NCBI GenBank assembly: GCA_049515175.1
Contig: JBEKUI010000300.1
Coordinates: 1-5,030 of the forward strand
Source of the DNA: JACQNR01 sp049515175
Lineage (GTDB): Bacteria; Acidobacteriota; Terriglobia; UBA7540
Length of the DNA stretch: 5,030 nt
Reading direction: 5' to 3'
In this document: positions 1 through 5,030 of the stretch, in pieces
How positions within the stretch are numbered: the stretch's first letter is position 1
Layout: every line of letters starts with the position of its first letter
The notes under the pieces: model-generated
The model's input: only the letters and a program-made list of their open reading frames with translations
Databases searched by the model: none
Told to the model about the DNA's origin: nothing
Position numbers and translations under genes: made by a program

Positions 1-82
1 GCTCTGCATCCTACCAGTTCGCCTCCAGGAATGCCAGAGACACGATGTCCGGCTGCCGAGTCGCCCCAAAAAACGCTTTCGT

Positions 83-91
83 TGCTACTAT
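83..91 (+). promoter_or_regulatory. Possible extended -10 promoter element of nikR
   Basis: TG at 83-84, one base, then TACTAT at 86-91 reads as an extended -10 box with four of six consensus matches. It lies 35 bases before the nikR start and would give a short leader. No recognisable -35 hexamer sits 16-18 bases upstream, where the sequence is C-rich. A small dyad, AACG-CTTT-CGTT (72-83), abuts it. No palindrome resembling the E. coli NikR operator (GTATGA-N16-TCATAC) is visible, so autoregulation is not supported by sequence. This is a weak call. Confidence 0.25.
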
Positions 92-126
92 GGAAGCCAG
101 CGCGAGGCCGCGCCCAAGGAGACGTC

Positions 127-543
127 ATGTCAAGGCTGGTTCGAACGGGGATTTCGCTCGATAGCGAACTGCTGGCGCGTTTCGATCGGGCTATCGCCCG
201 AAAAGGATACGGGAGCCGTTCCGAGGCGATCCGTGACCTGGTTCGCGACCAATCAGTCGCGTCGGATGTGGCGGCGGGCCGCGTGATCGTGGGGACCCTA
301 ACCCTAGTCTATGACCACCATCAGCCCACGCTAGCGCAGCGCCTGATTGAGGCCCAACATCACTACCATGGCAAAGTGCTGGCCGTGACTCACATCCACC
401 TCGACCACCGGAACTGCCTTGAGGTGATTATCGTGAAAGGTCGCAGTGCGGAGGTCCAAAAACTTGCCGACCAGCTTCTCAGCCTGCGCGGGGTGAAGCA
501 CGGAAAGCTTGTGATGACGACCACAGGTAGGCGGCTGAGGTAG
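127..543 (+). CDS. nikR: Nickel-responsive transcriptional regulator NikR
   Basis: This 138-residue protein matches the NikR family in length (E. coli NikR is 133) and layout. Residues about 4-45 form a ribbon-helix-helix DNA-binding domain (RTGISL strand, then a helix, then GYGSRSEAIRDLVRD). Residues about 53-138 form the ACT-like tetramerisation and nickel-binding domain. The square-planar nickel ligands are all present: His78 in QHHYH, His89 and His91 in THIHLDH, and Cys97 in RNCLE. They sit at a constant offset of +2 from E. coli His76, His87, His89 and Cys95. NikR proteins bind DNA when loaded with Ni(II), usually to repress nickel uptake genes. The open frame extends upstream to 31, but the ATG at 127 is preferred: AAGGAG at 116-121 lies 5 bases before it, and the family N-terminus starts just there. 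No nickel transporter, urease or hydrogenase gene is adjacent, so its targets are elsewhere or beyond the left edge. Confidence 0.95.
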   Translation: MSRLVRTGISLDSELLARFDRAIARKGYGSRSEAIRDLVRDQSVASDVAAGRVIVGTLTLVYDHHQPTLAQRLIEAQHHYHGKVLAVTHIHLDHRNCLEVIIVKGRSAEVQKLADQLLSLRGVKHGKLVMTTTGRRLR

Positions 544-611
544 GCTTCGCGGGGGCCTTGCTGTCTCGGAATTCGTTCTTGCTGTCGGCACTCCCACGGC
601 TTCAGAAACGA

Positions 612-639
612 CAAGGGCCGCTCCACCGGGCGGCCCTTG
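612..639. terminator. Probable bidirectional terminator hairpin between nikR and the radical SAM gene
   Basis: CAAGGGCCGC (612-621) pairs perfectly with GCGGCCCTTG (630-639). Two further possible pairs (U-G and C-G) leave a loop of about 4 bases. The hairpin lies 68 bases after the nikR stop and about 37 bases after the stop of the convergent radical SAM gene, the position expected of a shared terminator. The following T-tract is poor on both strands (CCTTCCATTTG on +, TCGTTTCTG on -), so termination may be imperfect. The rest of the 544-676 gap shows no gene. Confidence 0.75.
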
Positions 640-676
640 CCTTCCATTTGAAACTCTGCCTGGGTACAAAGCGCAG

Positions 677-2758
677 CTACACGCCGACTTTCTCTTCTTC
701 AAGCTCCGTCCGCGCGCTGCCAATCTGTACGAGCTCGGTCTTGGGCTTCTTGAGGACCAACTCTTCGTAAACCTGGCGAGCCTGCTGAGCTTCCCAGGCG
801 GCCTTGCGGCGCGCCTTTTCTTCGTCGGCGGCGGTCATGGGCACGTCGTGCTCCTTCGACCGCACGCGGGCAGCGTCAGCAGCGTTGACATTCAGGCTGA
901 TGTCCTCGCTGGCGATGGGCACGGCCTTGCCGCGAGCGTAGATTTCGTGCTTGCCGTGCGTCTTGTACCACTCCGCGACGCTGGCGTTCTTGTGCATGTT
1001 CTCGATGATGTTCCGCCACCCGATGCCGGTGTTGTAGGCGCAGAACGAAATCTCGCCGAGCTGCGTCGCATAAGGAATGATGCACATTTCGGTGCGGCGG
1101 AAGTCGTAGTTGAACAGATCCTGGAACCACATGCCGGCGATGAAGAGGAAGTTCCAGGGATCGGAGCGCCGCTTGAGGGCATCCTCGTAAGTCCGGTTGG
1201 GGTCGGAGGCGCCGTACTTCTTCCGCGCCCGCGATTCGCCCGTCAGCGCGAACGACTTGTCAAACTTCTTGAGCAGATCGACGAGCGCCAGGCTCTTGGG
1301 AGCCTGGAAGGGTTTGTAGTTCTTCAGCAGCGCCAGGCCCATCATCATGTTGGAAAACCACTTGCCCCGCGCGGAGTCGGTGATCTTGTGGATGTCCTGG
1401 ACCAGTTGCGGAATGTCCAGGAACTGCGGCACCGGCGCCCATTCCTTGGTTTCCTTGTTGATCATGAGCGCGGTGCCGACGCCGCAATTGGGGTGGCAGC
1501 CGCAGCTCACCTGGCCCCACTGCGCTTCCGGCCCGTGCACCAGATCGGCAAAATCCGCAAACGAGCCCATCAGCGAGATGGGGAACCAGTCGCGCGTGGG
1601 TTCGGTAATGCCAGTCTGCTTCTTCACGTCGTGCGCGAGGTGCGAGAGCGTGTAGCGCTGCCGCAAGCGCCGTTCGGTGGTGACCTCTTCATCGCGGCCG
1701 GTGAATGAAACCGGCTGGAAGGCCACGAAGGCGATCTTCTTGGGGTTCTCGCGCGCGAAGTTGACGATGGGGCCCACCTGGTCGTTGTTCACGCCGTTGA
1801 CCAGGGTGATGACCAGAATGATCTCGATGCCCGCCGCGTGCATGTTCTCGATGGCGCGCAGCTTCACGTCAAAGAGGTTGCCGACCTGACGATGGCTGTT
1901 GGCGTCGTTGCCGATGCCGTCGAACTGCAGGTAGGCGTAGCGCAGGCCCGCCTCGAAGGCGCGGCGGCAGAAGTCCTTGCTCTTCGCGAACTCGATGCCG
2001 TTGGTCGCTGCCTGCACGCTGTTGAAGCCCAGCTTGCGCGCATAGCGCACGGCGTCGATGAAGTAGGGCGACATCGTGGGCTCGCCGCCTGAAAACTGTA
2101 CCGACATCTGGCGGCGCGGCTTGATCTTGGTGGCGTTGTCGAGAATTTCTTTGACGTCTTCCCAGGTCAGCTCGTGCACGAAGCCGACCTGATTGGCGTC
2201 CATGAAGCAGGGATCGCACATCATGTTGCAGCGGTTGGTGAGGTCGACGGTGAGGACCGAGCCGCGGCCGTGCTTGATGGTGCTGGAGCCGTGGTTGTGC
2301 AGCGTCTCGTCATTGTGGGCGCGAATGTCGCGGCCGGGGAAATTCTTCTCGATCCACTGCAGGAAGTTCACGTCCACAGCCATCATGTCTTCGTAGTGGC
2401 CGTGGATGGGGCAGTCCTTGATCATCCAGACCTGGCCGTCGCGCTCGATGATGGAGGCCTTGACCTCGCCGACCTTTTCGGTGAGCAGGTCCTTCCAATG
2501 CTTCTTGCCGCTGATGATCGCCTCGCGCGCTTCCTTGACGCAGCCCGGGCAAAGCGAGTCGGTCTCGCGCGGCCAGCCGAGGGGCGGCTTGGTCTTCTGC
2601 CAGGATTTGAGCAGCGGCTTTTCCGACCATTTGGGCGTGAAGGAGGGATTGGGTTTGTACTTGTTGAAAAACTGGATGCCGTCAAACGCAACGCCTGCCA
2701 CCGCCGTGGCCGCTCGATCCACATATTTCATCAGCCGCTGTCCGCGAATCCTTGGCAT
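677..2758 (-). CDS. Radical SAM enzyme, Tes/MJ0619-like; candidate membrane-spanning lipid synthase
   Basis: This 693-residue iron-sulfur enzyme probably cleaves S-adenosylmethionine to start radical chemistry. CxxxCxxC at Cys177, Cys181 and Cys184 is the SAM-cluster motif, and GGEP at 224-227 is the SAM-binding motif. Before it lies a metal-binding module with CPGC (Cys70, Cys73) and CPIHG (Cys116, His119). After it come ATNGIEFA (251-258), YLQFDG (276-281), a CGCHPNC motif (Cys419, Cys421, Cys425), FQDLFNYD (545-552), Cys559 and CAYNTG (573-578). This order matches my memory of archaeal tetraether lipid synthase (Tes, MJ0619-type), which joins lipid tails at methyl carbons using several iron-sulfur clusters plus a rubredoxin-like iron. 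Bacterial relatives are implicated in diabolic-type membrane-spanning lipids. Compared with a Tes of roughly 500 residues, there is a leader of about 65 residues, an extra segment near 455-530 and a charged tail (640-693) likely to be helical. ATG at 2758 is chosen; AAGGAG at 2770-2775 lies 11 bases upstream. Met10 (2731) is an alternative start. Radical SAM is certain, Tes-like membership likely, and substrate inferred. Confidence 0.85.
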   Translation of the reverse strand: MPRIRGQRLMKYVDRAATAVAGVAFDGIQFFNKYKPNPSFTPKWSEKPLLKSWQKTKPPLGWPRETDSLCPGCVKEAREAIISGKKHWKDLLTEKVGEVKASIIERDGQVWMIKDCPIHGHYEDMMAVDVNFLQWIEKNFPGRDIRAHNDETLHNHGSSTIKHGRGSVLTVDLTNRCNMMCDPCFMDANQVGFVHELTWEDVKEILDNATKIKPRRQMSVQFSGGEPTMSPYFIDAVRYARKLGFNSVQAATNGIEFAKSKDFCRRAFEAGLRYAYLQFDGIGNDANSHRQVGNLFDVKLRAIENMHAAGIEIILVITLVNGVNNDQVGPIVNFARENPKKIAFVAFQPVSFTGRDEEVTTERRLRQRYTLSHLAHDVKKQTGITEPTRDWFPISLMGSFADFADLVHGPEAQWGQVSCGCHPNCGVGTALMINKETKEWAPVPQFLDIPQLVQDIHKITDSARGKWFSNMMMGLALLKNYKPFQAPKSLALVDLLKKFDKSFALTGESRARKKYGASDPNRTYEDALKRRSDPWNFLFIAGMWFQDLFNYDFRRTEMCIIPYATQLGEISFCAYNTGIGWRNIIENMHKNASVAEWYKTHGKHEIYARGKAVPIASEDISLNVNAADAARVRSKEHDVPMTAADEEKARRKAAWEAQQARQVYEELVLKKPKTELVQIGSARTELEEEKVGV

Positions 2759-2769
2759 GAGGTATTCGT

Positions 2770-2775
2770 CTCCTT
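2770..2775 (-). promoter_or_regulatory. Ribosome binding site of the radical SAM gene
   Basis: On the - strand AAGGAG precedes the ATG at 2758 by 11 bases. The spacing is long for a Shine-Dalgarno but the match is full. It supports the first ATG over Met10 at 2731, which would be 38 bases away. Confidence 0.6.
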
Positions 2776-2862
2776 GTCGAATGATAGCCCGCAGTTCACC
2801 GGTCGGCGGGCGCTAGAACTTGTCTGAACGGGATCTGATTTGGGGCTTTCCCTGAAAACTAC

Positions 2863-2888
2863 CGACTTCCCCCCATGGGTGAAAGTCG
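2863..2888. promoter_or_regulatory. 26-bp dyad, possible operator upstream of the radical SAM gene
   Basis: The arrangement is CGACTT, 3 bases, CCCATGGG, 3 bases, AAGTCG. The outer hexamers are perfect inverted repeats and the central octamer is itself a palindrome, all on one centre (2875.5). Only two base pairs in the 26-bp dyad fail to match. It lies 105-130 bases before the radical SAM start. The symmetry suits binding of a dimeric regulator, or a hairpin in the leader if transcription starts upstream. No T-tract follows on either strand, so a terminator is unlikely. No regulator can be named. Confidence 0.4.
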
Positions 2889-2950
2889 ACTATGGGAGGT
2901 TTGTGAAAACGTCGCGATCAGCCCCAAGCTTCCCCAGCAGGCCCTGAGGT

Positions 2951-2979
2951 ATGCAAGGCCTATTGTTGATTCTTGCCAA
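2951..2979 (-). promoter_or_regulatory. Possible promoter of the radical SAM gene
   Basis: On the - strand TTGGCA (2979-2974) and TTGCAT (2956-2951) are separated by exactly 17 bases. The -35 is a good match (TTGaCA) but the -10 has only three of six consensus bases. It would give a leader of roughly 185 bases carrying the dyad at 2863-2888. This is a weak call from pattern alone. Confidence 0.22.
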
Positions 2980-3145
2980 TTCCTACCAAGACGTTAAGCA
3001 TATTTCGGCGAACGGCAACAATCTGGGGTTGGAGTGCACAAAATGTCTGGCGAACGGAGACTTGCAATCCCTTTCAAAATCAACGAGTTGGGGGATTAGG
3101 GGGACTTCTGGCTCTCCGGTGCAGGCTGACCCGGCCGGAACGCTT

Positions 3146-4708
3146 TCAATGGCCCAGCCCGACCAGCCTTTTCAGGTAGCGGTCGAACTCGCGAACGCGG
3201 AGCAGCTTGGCGAGGAGGGCGGTCAGAAAAAAGCCCGCCAGGCTGGCGATGACCAGCACGGCAAAGGCGCGCGGCGTGGTGTGCCAGCCGAGACGTGGTT
3301 CGAGCCAGGTGACGAGCTGGTGCGCGGCAGCGGCGGCGAGCGCCGAGGCGGCCGCGACCTTGAGGAAGAATGCTACGAGGGCGGAGGATTCCCGGTCGCG
3401 CGTGCGGCGCGCCAGAAGGACGAATAGAACGATCATATAGACGATAATTCCGATCGAGCTGGCGAGCGCCAGTCCCAGGTGCTGGCTGCGGCGCACGAGG
3501 AGCCAGTAGAGGGGCAGATTCAGAAACGTCAGCACGGTCCCCACAACCGCCGGCGTGATTGTGTCGCGGGTGGCGTAAAAGCCGCGCGAGAGGATGTTCT
3601 GCAAGCCCCAGGCAAACAGGCCAAAGGAGAAAAAGGCCAGGGTTGCCGCGGTGGCATCCAGATCCGGGCCCGTCAGGCGGGTGTGGGAGAAGATGAAATA
3701 GACGAGCGGGCGGCTCTGCGCCATGGTCAGCGCTCCGATGGGAACGAGCAGCAGGATCGTGCCCTTCAGCGTGCTGTCGAGCGCGCGGTTCAATTCCTCA
3801 AACTTTCCTTCCGAGTAGAGCTGGGCGAGGAAGGGGAAGGAGGCAACGCCGATCGCCTGCCCGACCACGCCCAGGGGCACGCGCATCAATGTCTTGGCAT
3901 AGCTCAGCCAGGTAATCGAGGCCGGCTGGAGGTACGAGCCGAACCAGCGGATGATCCAGTCGTCGGTGAAGACGAGCGAGAGCGCCAGCATGATGGGGAC
4001 CGAGAGCTTGACGAAAAGAATGAAGCCGGCATGACGAACGTTGGCATTCGGTGTGAAGCGCGCTCCGGCGCGCGTGGCTCCGTACACTTGCAGGAGGAAG
4101 TTCCCGGCGAAAGCACCTGCGACGACGCCCACGGCAAATCCCGTAATCCCGAAGCGAGAGGACAGCAGCACGCCGCCCAGGATGATTCCCAGGTTGTAGA
4201 TGACGGGCGCGAGCGAGGGCACTACGAACTGGCCCTTGGCATACTGGACGGCGCTCAGGATGCTGCCGAGATAGAAGCAGAGCTGCGCGGGGAGCATCAG
4301 CCGGGTCAGGAAAACCACCTGGGCCTTCTGCGCCGGGTCGAAGCCCGGGGCGAGCAGGGGCACCAGGCGCGGCGCGAACACTTCGCCGACGACCGTCAGC
4401 CCGACCAGCGCCGCCCCCATCACCGTGATGACGGTGGAAAAGACGCGCCAGCCCTCCTCCTCGCGATTCTCGGCGGCGTATTTGGAGAAGACCGGAATGA
4501 ACGTGAGGCTCAGCGAGCCACCCGCCACCAGATAGTTCAGAAAATCGGGCAGCGTAAACGCCGCGTAATAGGCGTCGGTGACGGCGTTCGAGCCGATCTG
4601 ATGGGCGACCGTCCAGTCGCGCAAGAAGCCCAGGATGCGGCTCAGCAGCACGCTCGCCATCACGATGCCCGCCGACTGCGCGATGCGGCGCGTCACGGAA
4701 ACGGTCAT
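3146..4708 (-). CDS. murJ: MurJ/MviN-family lipid II flippase (MOP superfamily)
   Basis: This 520-residue polytopic inner-membrane protein is close to E. coli MurJ (511 residues) in length and has hydrophobic segments along its whole length, consistent with about 14 transmembrane helices. MurJ moves lipid-linked peptidoglycan precursor across the cytoplasmic membrane. Family signatures are the N-terminal SRILGFLRD (23-31), TDAYYAAFTLPDFLN (44-58), GGSLSLTFIPVFSKY (63-77), LAPVIYNLGII (166-176), MRVPLGVVGQAIGVASFPFLAQ (split here: MRVPLG 275-280, FPFLAQ 291-296) and ILSRGFYATRDTITP (372-386). Arg24, Arg30 and Asp45 match E. coli Arg18, Arg24 and Asp39. In contrast, the E. coli Arg52-Arg53 pair appears as Asn58-Tyr59, and the Arg270 position as Thr273. 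A more distant MOP exporter role is therefore possible, though MurJ is the best call. ATG at 4708 has no clear Shine-Dalgarno; GTG at codon 5 is a weaker alternative. The start lies 35 bases from the inverted-repeat element, which may influence its expression. Confidence 0.92.
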   Translation of the reverse strand: MTVSVTRRIAQSAGIVMASVLLSRILGFLRDWTVAHQIGSNAVTDAYYAAFTLPDFLNYLVAGGSLSLTFIPVFSKYAAENREEEGWRVFSTVITVMGAALVGLTVVGEVFAPRLVPLLAPGFDPAQKAQVVFLTRLMLPAQLCFYLGSILSAVQYAKGQFVVPSLAPVIYNLGIILGGVLLSSRFGITGFAVGVVAGAFAGNFLLQVYGATRAGARFTPNANVRHAGFILFVKLSVPIMLALSLVFTDDWIIRWFGSYLQPASITWLSYAKTLMRVPLGVVGQAIGVASFPFLAQLYSEGKFEELNRALDSTLKGTILLLVPIGALTMAQSRPLVYFIFSHTRLTGPDLDATAATLAFFSFGLFAWGLQNILSRGFYATRDTITPAVVGTVLTFLNLPLYWLLVRRSQHLGLALASSIGIIVYMIVLFVLLARRTRDRESSALVAFFLKVAAASALAAAAAHQLVTWLEPRLGWHTTPRAFAVLVIASLAGFFLTALLAKLLRVREFDRYLKRLVGLGH

Positions 4709-4742
4709 GGGCGAAGATGTATCACGAACAGCCGGGATTTGC

Positions 4743-4759
4743 CTAGTGCCGTTCCAACT
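4743..4759 (+). repeat. Left inverted repeat of the MITE-like element
   Basis: This is the left 17-bp arm, CTAGTGCCGTTCCAACT. It matches the reverse complement of 4845-4861 at all 17 positions, and the match stops at once on both sides. Confidence 0.85.
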
Positions 4760-4844
4760 GGATTCGCCTATGGACTACACTTACGTTATGCACCCTGAGA
4801 TCAAAGACTTGGGTTAACCTTACGGACCGGGATTAGCCCAGATA

Positions 4845-4861
4845 AGTTGGAACGGCACTAG
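4845..4861 (-). repeat. Right inverted repeat of the MITE-like element
   Basis: This is the right 17-bp arm, AGTTGGAACGGCACTAG on the + strand. It pairs perfectly with 4743-4759. Confidence 0.85.
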
Positions 4862-4887
4862 TTTTGATGTGCCGGCGGGAATGCTGG

Positions 4888-5030
4888 TCAGCTTGCGAGG
4901 TCGACCGGTCGCGGCAGGGGGAAGCGTGTGTGGCAGCCCCGGCAGCGCACCATGGGCCCGCGGAGAAACATGCGCTCCCAGAGGCGGCGGTGTGAGCGGC
5001 GGAAATCCTTCTTGCCGCATCGGGGGCAGG
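4888..5030 (-). CDS. C-terminal part of a small Arg-rich zinc-ribbon protein (runs off the right edge)
   Basis: On the - strand a frame open to the window edge encodes the last 46 residues of a protein, ending with TGA at 4888-4890. It begins CPRCGKK, continues with a basic stretch (RRSHRRLWERM), then VRCRGCHTRF and a short Pro-rich end. The two CxxC pairs (visible residues 1/4 and 29/32) are separated by 24 residues, the pattern of a small treble-clef or ribbon zinc-binding domain, of which short Arg-rich examples are common as hypothetical proteins. The start lies beyond the edge, so full length is unknown; the domain seems to be at the C-terminus. The gene points toward murJ, but the inverted-repeat element separates them. 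No specific function can be assigned; nucleic-acid binding is only a guess from its basic charge. Confidence 0.7.
   Translation of the reverse strand, partial: CPRCGKKDFRRSHRRLWERMFLRGPMVRCRGCHTRFPLPRPVDLAS

Larger units (their letters stand above)
2759..3145. other. Non-coding gap of 387 bases upstream of the radical SAM gene
   Basis: No credible gene is seen here: the open frames that enter it on the + strand are short, start without a ribosome site and run antisense into murJ. It lies between the murJ stop and the radical SAM start, both on the - strand, so it should hold the radical SAM promoter and leader. It contains the dyad at 2863-2888, a possible promoter at 2951-2979, a weak hairpin near the ribosome site (CCCGC 2788-2792 with GCGGG 2806-2810) and a 9-base direct repeat GGCGAACGG (3007-3015 and 3049-3057, offset 42 bases). 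No convincing rho-independent terminator follows murJ, so read-through into the radical SAM gene is possible. Confidence 0.6.
4743..4861. mobile_element. MITE-like element with perfect 17-bp terminal inverted repeats
   Basis: CTAGTGCCGTTCCAACT at 4743-4759 is repeated exactly in inverted orientation at 4845-4861, enclosing 85 bases. The outermost four bases, CTAG, are self-palindromic. They could therefore be either part of a 17-bp inverted repeat or a 4-bp target duplication around 13-bp repeats (TGCCGTTCCAACT). The interior has no transposase; it holds only a 15-codon frame (4770-4817). A non-autonomous insertion (MITE) or a dispersed intergenic repeat fits best. The 85-base loop is too long for a simple terminator. 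It sits between the zinc-ribbon gene stop and the murJ start. Family membership cannot be named from one copy. Confidence 0.55.

Noticed and set aside
1..9. Possible divergent gene start on the - strand (ATG at 9-7, GGAGG further upstream)
   Set aside because: Only three codons are visible and the GGAGG-to-ATG spacing is 12 bases, so nothing supports it beyond chance.
31..126. Longer NikR reading frame starting at 31
   Set aside because: The extra 32 residues resemble no NikR N-terminus, while the ATG at 127 has AAGGAG 5 bases upstream and starts right at the ribbon-helix-helix domain.
848..1708. 286-residue open frame on the + strand
   Set aside because: It is antisense to the radical SAM gene, which has recognisable motifs throughout; the shadow frame has none.
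2174..2827. 217-residue open frame on the + strand
   Set aside because: It is antisense to the 5' part of the radical SAM gene, including its SAM-cluster region, and extends only slightly past its start.
3116..3136. TCCGG...CCGGA inverted repeat just after the murJ stop, as a terminator
   Set aside because: The stem has only 5 pairs, the loop is long and no T-tract follows on the - strand.
2951..3427. 158-residue open frame on the + strand that enters the non-coding gap
   Set aside because: Its second half is antisense to murJ, it lacks a Shine-Dalgarno, and the translation resembles nothing known.
3479..4798. 439-residue open frame on the + strand
   Set aside because: It lies antisense to murJ, has low-complexity charged composition typical of GC-rich shadow frames, has no ribosome site, and murJ is clearly the real gene.
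1..5030. CRISPR array, tRNA or rRNA genes, or a phage or defence cassette
   Set aside because: No regularly spaced direct repeats, no tRNA-like cloverleaf in the gaps, no rRNA-like stretch and no integrase, nuclease or toxin-like product were seen.

Overview
The window is about 60% GC, with compact genes and near-complete open frames. The protein types (a NikR-type nickel regulator, a MurJ-type flippase, a very divergent radical SAM enzyme and an Arg-rich zinc-ribbon protein) suggest a bacterial chromosome, most likely from the Acidobacteriota. That placement is inferred from protein flavour only; no rRNA or tRNA is present to confirm it.

Layout from left to right: a complete nickel-responsive regulator gene (nikR, + strand, 127-543) with a strong Shine-Dalgarno; a GC-rich hairpin (612-639) that probably terminates both nikR and the gene converging on it; a 693-residue radical SAM protein on the - strand (677-2758); a non-coding stretch of 387 bases (2759-3145) with a clear dyad and a possible promoter; a complete murJ-type lipid II flippase gene on the - strand (3146-4708); a short element of about 119 bp bounded by perfect 17-bp inverted repeats (4743-4861); and the 3' end of a small zinc-ribbon gene on the - strand that runs off the right edge (4888-5030).

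The most interesting gene is the radical SAM protein. Besides the CxxxCxxC SAM-cluster motif, it carries an N-terminal CPxC/CPxHG pair, a QFSGGEPT motif, an ATNGIEFA/YLQFDG block, a CxCxxxC motif and a late FQDLFNYD/CAYNTG block. This is the architecture I associate with the archaeal tetraether lipid synthase (Tes, MJ0619-type) family and its bacterial relatives implicated in membrane-spanning lipids. It is a good candidate for a bacterial membrane-spanning lipid synthase, a subject of real interest in Acidobacteriota, but its substrate cannot be read from the sequence.

The three - strand genes (zinc ribbon, murJ, radical SAM) point the same way, but the inverted-repeat element and the 387-base gap separate them, so they are not an obvious tight operon. 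nikR is transcribed toward them and looks unrelated; no nickel transporter or nickel enzyme lies in the window.
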